Positions 36,701-45,544 of a stretch of DNA of 64,000 nucleotides are shown here, in pieces. Position 1 is the stretch's first letter. Each line of letters starts with the position of its first letter. The DNA comes from Sphagnum compactum (Eukaryota > Bryophyta > Sphagnopsida > Sphagnales), in the NCBI GenBank assembly GCA_965153455.1, contig OZ234503.1:2170001-2234000 (forward strand), written 5' to 3'. The notes beneath the pieces are model-generated. The model was not told the DNA's origin, did no database searches, and saw only the letters and a list, made by a program, of their open reading frames with translations. Made by a program: the position numbers and the translations under genes.

Positions 36701-38304
36701 ACTCGGGTTACCAAATCCGGTCGATCCTGAGGTTGTTGTCCGAACAGCAACGCTCTCTTGATTTCAAGCCACTGAGGATTGCAAGTGAATGTAACAAATG
36801 CATCCGGACAACCGGCCCATCTGTAGATTGCCATAGCATCTTGATAATTCTGAACCATGTGACGTGGACCTACTGTGAAAGAAGATGGCAGAATGATCCT
36901 CTGTCCGATGGCAACAGCGTTATTGTCACCTGCAGCGATGGCGTCTTGAAGGCCTTGATAAAGATCCGCACGAAGTTTTTTTTGATTCAGGCGTAGGTAC
37001 TTCAAGCGATTTTGTTCGATACCCGCATAAGCATCCACAATGTATTGTTGCCGCAATCGGCCACCCCGAAGCAACGCAATGCCATCGGTGTCTCGATGTT
37101 GAAGTCGATAACCGTAAAATTCCGCCATTGTCACATTGCAATGTTTTCTTTGAAGCTCAGATTCTCTCTCATGGTCTTCATCCAAATCTGCATCAGCAAC
37201 AACAACATTGACCAGAATATTTGGATGCCATCCATCTTCACCGTAAGGAAATAGCAACGGATAATGTAGAGCCATGTATCCGACATGTAGTTCAGAAATG
37301 CGCTGAAACGGGCCAGCTTGTTGAGCAAGGACGACGTCACGTCTATCTACAGCCTCAGAACCATCTCCTATCATCAATGCAACGACTTCATCGGCCGTCG
37401 GCACATTGTATCGGCGGGCATCCTTTGTTCGAGAGGCAATGAGACGCAATTTCAGATCCATGGGAGCACCTTCTGTTGCCATCATATCCCTTGCCATTTT
37501 GAACACTTCGACATAGGGATTGATATTGTACATCATGGTCAACACCCAATCCAACGTCGTTGGATCAAGCGAGGGCATAACAGCATGTCGGTTTTGATGT
37601 TCGCATTTCGTATCATGAATGTACAGCTGTGCAAACTATGGCCGTTGTCCTTCAGCAGGACATAGGGATCCGATTTTGTGATAAAGTTCACCTTGAATGC
37701 GAAAGGAGTACGGTCCAGGCCTTCCTGTTACCGACTCATCAACTTTGGCACCGAGCGAAGTGAATGGCAACACCGAATTGTACATGCAAATCTGATTTCG
37801 AAATTTAATGCCACTACTCTCTTTGCTGGTTAAAAGAACTTCCAGCTCTTGCGGTGTTGTAGGAAGATTCGGCAACAGAACTTTGCCATTCTCGCAACAC
37901 AGAGAAAATTGTGGGTGGTTGTTCGACTTTGCCGATCGTTCTTTGATCCACATTTTCGCGTTGCAGAATCCACATATTGTGTCCATTTCTCCACAATCCC
38001 ATCGTCCCGGGGCTGACGCATCTTCGTCTCCAAACAATTGTAACGCATCATTGCGAAGAGAAGGGTGTTCACGTTGCTTAACACAGCTTTCTCTCCGTAG
38101 GCGATTGCGACGTTCATGTGCAGATTCTGACGTGCCTTCAGCTGACGCATCTTCGTCTCCAAACAATTGTAATGCATCATTGCGAAGAGAAGGTTGTTCA
38201 CGTTGCTTAGCACGCCGATTTCTCTGTAGGCGATTGCGACGTTCATGTGCAGATTCTGACGTGCCTTGAGTTGACGCATCTCCGTCTCCAAACAATTCGA
38301 GCAT
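33741..38304 (-). pseudogene. Helitron RepHel replicase/helicase, decayed
   Basis: One minus-strand reading frame encodes the Rep plus PIF1-type helicase protein of a Helitron, broken by in-frame stops at about 37636, 35959, 35536, 35079, 34914, 34701 and 34425 and a frameshift near 35300-35370. The N-terminus has a 43-residue tandem repeat and a Cys-rich part (CGFCNAKMW, SLCCENGKVLLPNLP). The Rep part shows the HUH motif in RGLPHAHILIFF (about 36567-36610) and the tyrosine motif YLFKYVYKGHD (about 36160-36195). The helicase part shows Walker A (GSGGTGKTF), Walker B (DLIIWDEAP), GGDFRQI and the C-terminal [18 protein letters not shown] and [11 protein letters not shown]. An intact protein would nick and unwind DNA for rolling-circle transposition; this copy cannot make it full length. 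Confidence 0.95.
38012..38290 (-). repeat. 129-bp in-frame tandem repeat in RepHel N-terminus
   Basis: Copies start at 38012, 38141 and 38270, exactly 129 bp (43 codons) apart. Two are full and one is partial. The encoded unit begins DALQLFGDEDAS and ends near KQREHPSLRN. Confidence 0.9.
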
Positions 38305-38414
38305 CTTGGGGTGGGGGGTTTCTCTTGCACATTTGATTGTTCATTTTGTTTTCGTGTCAAAATTAATTGGAGCAAAACTTGATAATTTGAACAGAATAGA
38401 ACATAATATACATA

Positions 38415-39258
38415 CTAGTGTGTGCCCCGTGCATAATGCACAGGTGTGTTATTTCAACAATGTTTGGTTCAACCCCGTCGAACCCCCCCGCCCGGTCCTT
38501 CGCATTTCCCACTCCAGGTCTTTAACTCGTTGAGCCCCCCCCGCCCGGTCCTTCGCATTTCCCACTCCGGGTCTTTAACCCATCAATCCCCCCCTTGAAT
38601 ATTCTCCCACTTGGAAAAGAGGAGGGATTCTTATGCCTAGGCCTTAAGAATGGGAGGGATCTTACACCTAAGTGCCTTGTGCGGTGCCTGACTGCAGACA
38701 AAAAAAAACACCCCCAAAAAATCACCCAAAAGGACCCCGGCCCACCCCTCAATTCAATGAATAGGTACCACGGGTTATTGCAACTATGAGAAATAAAATC
38801 AATAACCCCAAGTTATACACCCCTTCCCCACCCCCAATTTTTTTAATTAAAAAAACTCCTAATAAGTAGCCCACAGGTCCATAGTTTTTTTTCCCCCCCA
38901 CTCCCTTCATTAAAATTTCCAACAAAAAAAAAGTAGGGCTGTCTATAGTCTATAGTCTATATCCATCCAAAGGCTTCCCCTTTGCCTGCCAAAACTCGAT
39001 CCAATCCGTCCACAGCCGAAATTCCACGGCCGTGATATTCACACGCACTCGAGTTCCAGGTCAGAGGCAGCCGAGTGTCGTGCGCCCGCAGCCGGTTGGG
39101 CCATACTGTCCGTCCGGAGTCAGGGGAAGTTACTTCCTTCCTTCACAATTATAGACTGTGTGTCTGTTACAGCAGGAATTGTCACGAAGTAGACTGTCCG
39201 TCCGAGCGGCTTCAGGGGCGGCTTCATTGTCGGTACCATTGTTCCTTTATTATATGTA
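38415..39258 (-). mobile_element. Non-autonomous Helitron
   Basis: On the minus strand it ends with hairpin GTGCATTATGCAC, GGGGCACACA, then CTAG (38415-38418) followed by T. The opposite end is the family signature CATTGTTCCTTTATTATAT near 39240. No coding sequence remains. Inside is a 53-bp tandem duplication (GCCCGGTCCTTCGCATTTCC at 38490 and 38543). Confidence 0.75.
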
Positions 39259-39735
39259 ATAAGAAAAATAAATAATGAAAAGACTAAACTCACTCAATCA
39301 AGTTTAATGAATGCAAAACCATGCTTGAAACACTAAAAAAAACAACTGAAATAAAATTAGACATTTAAAAATTTATTTTAAATGTTTGCTTCATGTTTTA
39401 ATTTTTTCTATTCTTATTTTGTCTATGTTCATTTTTTTCTATTTTATGCGTTTATTTATTTATTTAGTTTATATTTCATTTTTCTTTTAAATGTAGTTTT
39501 TCTAATATGTTTTGTAATTAAAATAATTAAAAAAACTTTTTTATTTTTGTTTGATTAGATGTAGCTTTGAAGTTTGGAAAAAGAAGACAAACCTCATTTT
39601 TTTTTTCAAGTATGGTTTTTTTTCTCTTTTTTTGCTCTCTATTTTGTTTCTTATTTTTTGTCATCTATTTTTTAAACGTTTTTAAGTATTATTTTACTGT
39701 ATTTCCCTTTTTTGTTTCATGTTTAACTGTTTAAA
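39259..39735 (+). repeat. 480-bp direct repeat, left copy
   Basis: It starts AAGAAAAATAAATAATGAAAA and runs to TTTCATGTTTAACTG, nearly identical to 40666-41132. Both copies sit immediately right of a Helitron-family end. Confidence 0.85.
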
Positions 39736-40393
39736 AAGAGTTCTAAATTAAAGAGCTACTAAGGGAGGACTCACCCAAGAGCGACGGATCCAAGCCGGAA
39801 CCGTCTGAGGAGGACATCAAGTCGAAGGGTGGTGTCAAATGTCCGTCCGGTAATAGATGCAGGTTATGCTTGTGCTTCTGGCCCAAAATCTGTTGGTGAC
39901 GCTTCACCCAACCCAAGTCCGGTAATTAGATGCAGGTTTGAAGTTTGGAAAAAGAAAACAAACCTCATTTTTTTTTCAAGTATGGTTTTTTTTTTCTCTT
40001 CTTTTGCTCTCTGTTTTGTTTCTTATTTTTTGTCATCTATTTTTTAAATTTTTTTTAAAGATTATTTTACTGTATTTCCTTTTGTTGTTTCATCTTTAAG
40101 TGTTTAAAAAGAGTTCTAAATTAAAGAGCTACTAAGGCAGGACTCACCCGAGAGCGACGGATCCAAGCCGGAACCGTTTAAGGAAGACGTCAAGTCAAAG
40201 GGTGGAATGTCAAATGTCCGTCCGGTAATAGATGCAGGTTATGCTTGTGCTTCTGGCCCAAAATCTGTTGGAGACGCTTCACCCAACCCAAGTCCGGTAA
40301 TTAGATGCAGGTTTGAAGTTTGGAAAAAGAAGACAAACCTCATTTTTTTTTCAAGTATGGTTTTTTTTCTCTTCTTTTGCTCTCTGTTTTGTA
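39558..40393 (+). repeat. 370-bp tandem repeat array
   Basis: Unit starts (GATGYAG followed by TTTGAAGTTTGG) at 39558, 39929 and 40304 give periods of 371 and 375 bp, with two full units and a short third. Each full unit contains GAGCGACGGATCCAAGCCGG and an open frame reading RPVIDAGYACASGPKSVGDA, which may be degenerate coding DNA. Confidence 0.85.
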
Positions 40394-40403
40394 ATGTCGG
40401 AAA

Positions 40404-40440
40404 TAGTTTGAGCCCAGTGCATAATGCACAGATGTGTGTA
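40404..40440 (-). mobile_element. Helitron-family terminus hairpin
   Basis: It carries the same hairpin GTGCATTATGCAC with GGGCTCAAA and then CTAT, one base off CTAG. It abuts the truncated third unit of the 370-bp array, which fits insertion into that array. Confidence 0.7.
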
Positions 40441-40610
40441 TCCTATTGTGTAATACCTACTTGAACCATGTATAGTATAGAATCTCGCCATTTTTATATA
40501 AAAAATTGAATTTTTTTCTCAAATTTTTGGTGATTATTAAAAAAATTAGAATGAACTTTGTAGTGACTTAAAAAATCCGAACTAAGGTGTCTGCTCTGTT
40601 CTTCAGACAA

Positions 40611-40665
40611 AAGTGTGAGCCCCGTGCATAATGCACAGGTGTACCACCCTCTTATATACATATAA
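40611..40665 (-). mobile_element. Helitron-family terminus, minimal copy
   Basis: The hairpin GTGCATTATGCAC and GGGGCTCACA are followed on the other side by only about 30 bases (ACCACCCTCTTATATACATA) before the 480-bp direct repeat begins. It looks like an extreme internal deletion derivative. Confidence 0.65.
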
Positions 40666-41132
40666 GAAAAATAAATAATGAAAAGACTCAACTCACTCAA
40701 TCAAGTTTAATGAATGCAAAACCATGCTTGAAACACTAAAAAAAAAAATTGAAATAAAATTAGACATTTAAAAATTTATTACAAATGTTTGCTTCATGTT
40801 TTAATTTTTTCTATTCTTATTTTGTCTATGTTCATTTTTTTCTATTTTATGCGTTTATTTATTTATTTAGTTTCTATTTCATTTTCCTTTTAAATGTAGT
40901 TTTTCTACTATGTTTTGTAATTAAAATAATTAAAAAAAACTTTTTTATTTTTGTTTGATTAGATGCAGCTTTGAAGTTTGGAAAAAGAAGACAAACCTCA
41001 TTTTTTTTTCAAGTATGGTTTTTTTTCTTTTTTTTTTGCTCTCTGTTTTGTTTCTTTTTTTTTGTCATCTATTTTTTAAACGTTTTTAAATATTATTTTA
41101 CTGTATTTCCCTTTTTTGTTTCATGTTTAACT
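40666..41132 (+). repeat. 480-bp direct repeat, right copy
   Basis: This is the partner of 39259-39735, with a few indels in homopolymer runs. Its right end is cut by the terminus hairpin at 41132. Confidence 0.85.
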
Positions 41133-41291
41133 GTGTGAGCCCCGTGCATAATGCACAGGTGTACCACCCTCTTATAGGCACTTCCATTCTTGTAAGTTGC
41201 CACTACCACCTTTCCCCACCTTCTCAATCAAAAATATTCATAAGAAAAAATGGACTTTGTGCTATGTTGTATAGGTATTGTATGCTTTCAG

Positions 41292-41413
41292 TGACTCTCA
41301 TGTTGGCAAGGCATTTGGGTGGACAGTGGAGGCCTTGGTCAAATTTCCCAATCCAAAGATTGCAGAAACAACAGTTCGGGAAATGAAGGAGAAGTGCTTA
41401 ATTATGGGTGGCA
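41292..41413 (+). pseudogene. Captured exon of an unknown gene
   Basis: Between the acceptor GCTTTCAG and the donor A|GTAAGT the frame reads DSHVGKAFGWTVEALVKFPN, then PKIAETTVREMKEKCLIMGG. It is a plausible single internal exon, but I do not recognise the protein. It lies inside the Helitron at 41132-43703 on the opposite strand to the element. Confidence 0.45.
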
Positions 41414-41593
41414 GTAAGTTTAGCATCAGCAACTGATCAGTTTAGTAAATCCAGTAGCTTCCCAGGACAAAATTGAATCAGCTACTAAATTGCGGTCAGC
41501 AAGGTCCGCTCCTCCAGCTTACATGGTCTTCATGTGCCTTCACTTTAAGTAGGATATGGCCTGGGAACCTGGTGGATTTACTCAACAAATCAG

Positions 41594-41842
41594 TTGCTGA
41601 TGCTAAACTTACCCGGAATTCACAGATGCATAATTTTTGGTGTCTGCTCTGTTCTTCACACAAAAGCACTCGAAGTTGATTATCTGCAGTTGGTTCATGC
41701 ACAACATTTGCAGTTCATAGCAGAGTTAAAAGCTCAGCTAAAGAAGGTTCTGAATCCTTGTCTGCAACCTTGTGCGTTCTCTTCTTCAACCTTTGCCAGC
41801 CTTGGATTTTCATTCCCACCTCTTCCTCTGAGAAAAAGGTGA
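41594..41842 (+). pseudogene. Captured exon-like fragment with short coiled coil
   Basis: The frame reads VDYLQLVHAQHLQFIAELK then AQLKK before a possible donor AAG|GTTCTG near 41748. The helical, charged segment looks coding, but it has no recognisable partner exons nearby. Confidence 0.35.
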
Positions 41843-41993
41843 AGAAAAAACCCTGCAGAGTGCCTGGATTGCAATTGCATTCACCATCAGAGTTAGGAGG
41901 AACTCAAAACATTGACATAAAACATGGCTGCATCAGGTCAGTGCTTAAGAGAGGGAGAAGAAGAAAGAAGAAAAACAACTTCAGAAACAAATT

Positions 41994-42353
41994 TTAGTTT
42001 TGCAACAGCCTTGATTGAACCTCCTTCTGTTCATGCAAGTCTCGATGCCAATATGTGAGCTTTCTGTTCCAGTGTTTCAGCCTGTGGGTTCGGAAGGCAA
42101 CCATAGATCCGTGCTTGCGCTGCACTGTTTGCAGAACATCTAATAACCGGAAGAGACGGATTAGGGCTGGTGGTCTGTACCGAGTATCCAACCATGCTTC
42201 CCGGTGCATGTGCTTAAGGTCGGCTTCACAGAGATGATAAATCTGTTCTACTTCAGCCAAAGTAAGCTGTTCTTCTCGGAGACGGTCAAAGACATGAAGC
42301 TCCTCTTTCCTCAATTGGTTGAAAAACCTTAGATCTGAATCCATCTTGACCAC
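41994..42353 (-). CDS. 119-residue open frame, probably a captured fragment
   Basis: An uninterrupted minus-strand frame with an ATG at 42344 (MDSDLRFFNQLRKEELHVFD) reads on to EAWLDTRYRPPALIRLFRLL and WNRKLTYWHRDLHEQKEVQ. The charged helical composition suggests real coding ancestry. I recognise no domain. Its position between other fragments in a Helitron argues for capture. Whether it is expressed cannot be told. Confidence 0.35.
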   Translation of the reverse strand: MVKMDSDLRFFNQLRKEELHVFDRLREEQLTLAEVEQIYHLCEADLKHMHREAWLDTRYRPPALIRLFRLLDVLQTVQRKHGSMVAFRTHRLKHWNRKLTYWHRDLHEQKEVQSRLLQN

Positions 42354-43030
42354 ATTGAGTTCCTTCCCTCGTCTACCTCTTATGCAGGCTTACAGGATGG
42401 ATTTAGGACTAATTGATAATATTGGTGAATTGCCCTGCCCATGTCTTGCTCATGTGCAAATCAAGTGATAATCAAGTCCTCCCCTACTAGACAATTTCTT
42501 TTCACACTCACAACAATGGGAACCCCAAGAACAGCATGAATTGCAAGGACATCAATGCTACAGGAAGATGACTTGCACTTCACCAGATATGGAACCCAAA
42601 TTGTTACTTGGCCCCCTGCAATGCAGTAGAGAGAGACTGGTGCATTCCATTGACTTCAACTATGACATATGGTACATGATAGTTCGACTTTTTACATGCT
42701 TCGAGAAGCTCTCTTTTCCAACTGCCAGAGACCTCTCCGCAGCAGAGTTCTTGATTTCCAACTCAGGAGCGGACACAGATTTGGACAAAGAGCCACCAGA
42801 TCCGCGACCAAATCGCTGTTGCTGTTCTCCTCTCAGGTTCTTGAATCCAGTTTGCTGGAAGAAGCGCTGCCTCCTATCCTGGATACTACCAGGGTTATCC
42901 TTCCACACCGAGAATTTGGAATTGAGGTTGGAAGAGGAAGACGACCAAAGTGGAGGCCGCAACTGCAGAAGAAGATTTTTTCCACGACTCGTGAAAAAAT
43001 TCAACTGGTTCAAATGCTAGACATTTGTAC

Positions 43031-43344
43031 CTCTTCAAGCTCTTTTCTCTCGATTGCTTTGGGAACTCCCGGCATGAAGAGAATCCACCCTTGACTTCGT
43101 AGTCATGGGAGTGCCACAATTTCTTCTCCTCATCAGACAAAGTATCGAAAAGCTTCTCGGAGATGATGTACTCGACACCGATGAGGCGAGCATCCGCCTC
43201 AGGACTATCGAAGATGGCGCACTGTCGCATGTCCTGGTTGTAGTGCATGCAGTAGTGGTGCGCCTCCACTTGCCTGCTCATGTCGTACACGTAAAAATGG
43301 AAAGCACATAGATGGCAGTGGATCCTGTTGATGGGCTTGAAGCT
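43031..43344 (-). pseudogene. Oil-body-associated protein (DUF1264) exon, frameshifted
   Basis: After an acceptor CCCAG the minus strand reads [39 protein letters not shown], then [19 protein letters not shown] and [15 protein letters not shown]. This is the signature of plant oil-body-associated proteins (DUF1264). Near 43088 the frame is lost by one base. The next frame continues the family with [18 protein letters not shown] up to a donor GTACAA at 43030. The C-terminal part (with the family's YGKT..FWQVDRGD region) and the N-terminus are absent. So it is a single captured exon, not a gene. The intact family acts on seed or spore oil bodies. Confidence 0.85.
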
Positions 43345-43354
43345 CTGGGGTTGC

Positions 43355-43603
43355 AAGCTACTGTCGGTGGCTACATGTCCGTCCGTCCGGTTGGATGACG
43401 AGACGGATGACGGACATGGGAAAGCCACGCCCTCGGTAAGCTACTGTCGGTGGCTACATGTCCGTCCGTCCGGTTGGATGACGGGACGGATGACGGACAT
43501 GGGAAAGCCACGCCCTCGGTAAGCTACTGTCGGTGGCTACATGTCCGTCCGTCTGGTTGGATGACGGGACGGATGACGGACATGGGAAAGCCACGCCCTC
43601 GGT
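43355..43603. repeat. 83-bp minisatellite, three copies
   Basis: Units start AAGCTACTGTCGGTGGCTAC at 43355, 43438 and 43521, exactly 83 bp apart, with only a few substitutions (for example GTCCGG to GTCTGG). The first unit begins about 10 bases from the edge of the oil-body protein exon. Confidence 0.95.
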
Positions 43604-43703
43604 ATATTTAAGGCCGGACGGACGGATTTAGGGGAAGCTTCATTCGCACGGCTTCAAGGGCAGCTTCATTGTCGGTACCATTGTTCCTTTACTATATGTA
43701 ATA

Positions 43704-43880
43704 ATGTCTAAGGAAGTTTTGTGCCATCTTGAAGGGGCTAATTTCAAAATGTTGATGTTTGGGTTAAGGGTCCAAGGTGGAAGGAAACTTCATCTTGTGA
43801 AGGGCATTCCCAAAATTAAACCCATGTTGTTTACATGGGTGTGGATAATCATGCCCTCCACAATCAAACTTGTAAACACA
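43704..43880 (+). repeat. Duplicated 178-bp segment, right copy
   Basis: This is the partner of 33196-33374. Here it runs on without interruption into ACATTAAACAATTAATG, so it shows the sequence before the insertion found in the left copy. Confidence 0.9.
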
Positions 43881-44157
43881 TTAAACAATTAATGTAATAA
43901 TAAGACTTGAAAACACATTGAACCTCATGTGTTTGAACAACCAAATGTAGATATAAGTAAATTTGAACTCACCTAGCATTTTCATAAAAATACTAGATTC
44001 TTATTGATGAACAAGCATGGCATCTTTGCTATTGTATACATGGTTCACAATGACAAAAATTATACTCAAAATTCAATAACTCCTCCAAACATTATGAAAT
44101 CATCCCCAGTGCGCCCTTATTCATCCAAGGTGTTCCAATGCCACCGAAAAAAAAACA

Positions 44158-44412
44158 CGGATTCGTTATAGAGTATAGTAGCTTAAGGGATTTTTATAGG
44201 CCCCTAGGTAATAAATAATAATAGGTCTTTTTTTTTATATATGAAGATCTTTGAAATAAGATAATTTGGCTTGTGTTGAAACTTGAGAAATTTAGTTACA
44301 GAGTTATAATATCTTGAAGGATTTTTGGTTTCTTTTTTAGAGGATTTTTTGAAGATTTATATTTTTGCACGGTGAAATATTTAAGTTTTCATCATAATTC
44401 TTCTTAAAATCA
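44158..44412 (+). repeat. Dispersed repeat, copy 3
   Basis: It runs from TCGTTATAGAGTATAGTAGC to TCATCATAATTCTTCTT. It matches the inverted copy at 9236-9505 over its whole length and copy 1 at 3697 over the first part. Confidence 0.7.
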
Positions 44413-45386
44413 TGTCCCATTCCATCTTCATTGCACATTACTAATTTAATTTTTTTTTGGGGAGGGGTGGGGGGTAAATCTTACTTTGTTCAAACTAGTT
44501 CACATAATCCAAAATACAATATTATGTAACATTAATTATGTACAAGCAATTGAAATTAATTATTTGTATGGAAAGTAAGGTTTTTTTTTTTTTTTTTTTT
44601 TTTTTGGTTTTTTGGTAAAAAACTTGTAGTTAAACATGCTGAACAACAAGGGATAGTGCCTCCAGTTCAAGTTTTAATTCAATTATTTTAAATGCTCAAT
44701 TACCCAGTCCGATTCTAATGACATTCCATTAAAATGTGCGAGCGATTCCATTAAAATGTCAAAACCTCCTAAATGTTCAGAGCCCCTAAAACCTGACCTT
44801 AAAATGTGGACGGGGAACCTGCATAGGTAATGAAAATCAAGAAATTGCTAACGTCCGTCCACGGGTGGGTACCTTTTCCCTTGATGGCTTTTGGAGCAAT
44901 GGCTTTACATTGTGACATAGCTTAAGTGCAAAGTAGACAATACGCTGGTGACCCCACTTTGTTTGTGTGGAGTCACTAATTTTGGCTTGATGGGGAAGCA
45001 TTGAGTGGGTCCTTCCATCCCTCACAAACAAGGCAAATCAATGCATAAAACACCACCAAATACAATAAATAAATACTTTCTTTGCAACTTATTTTTGAAT
45101 GATGGCATTCGGTGGGGGCAGCAAGTGGCTTTAACAAGGCCAAAAAACACGAAAAAATAAATGCAAATGCCCAATCGAAAAATAATTTTTTCTTTTCTCG
45201 CGTGGTCAGGTTTAGGTTTTAGGGTTAGGGTTCAGCACTTTCACCTTCAAATTCATGAGAAACGCATAACAACCACCAAACAAACCCTTTTTACATTCAT
45301 ACTTTATATTAAATTAGTATTAAATGAAAACAACCCAGGTGACATCCAAGGTGGCACCCAATGTTAAATGGATGATAATTTAATAT

Positions 45387-45544
45387 GGAAATTTTTAAAT
45401 TCACACCTTTTTTGGTTAAATTCACACCCTTACGGAGGATGCAGAGAATGTCCTTTGGCACCAAACCTTGCCCACCGAGCGCTCGCACTTTAACCAAAGA
45501 AGGGTGTGAATTTAACCAAAAAAGGTGTGAATTTAAAAATTTTC
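45387..45544. repeat. Near-perfect 45-bp inverted repeat
   Basis: The arm at 45387-45431 (contains AAATTCACACC and GGTTAAATTCACACC) is the reverse complement of 45500-45544 with at most a one-base length difference. A loop of about 68 bases separates the arms. Each arm is itself a two-copy direct repeat of roughly 22 bp. It is a foldback or MITE-like structure of unknown family. Confidence 0.9.

Larger units (their letters stand above)
33581..38414 (-). mobile_element. Degenerate autonomous-type Helitron
   Basis: The element carries the RepHel pseudogene (33741-38304). Its 3' end is a slightly decayed terminus hairpin at 33586-33606 (GCGCATAATGCAC instead of a perfect stem), and a clear CTAG is missing. 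The 5' end should lie between the first codon and the next element's terminus at 38415, but I could not fix it. Confidence 0.7.
41132..43703 (-). mobile_element. Gene-carrying non-autonomous Helitron
   Basis: The left boundary is the terminus hairpin (GTGCATTATGCAC with GGGGCTCACAC) at 41132-41163. The right boundary is the family signature CATTGTTCCTTTACTATATG at 43680-43700. Between them are exon-like pieces in both orientations (41292-41413 plus, about 41680-41748 plus, 41994-42353 minus, 43031-43344 minus) and an 83-bp minisatellite. This is the usual picture of a Helitron that has captured fragments of several host genes. Confidence 0.65.

Noticed and set aside
37808-38269. 153-codon plus-strand frame
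   Set aside because: It is antisense to the tandem-repeat N-terminus of the Helitron replicase and exists only because the 129-bp repeat keeps frame on both strands.
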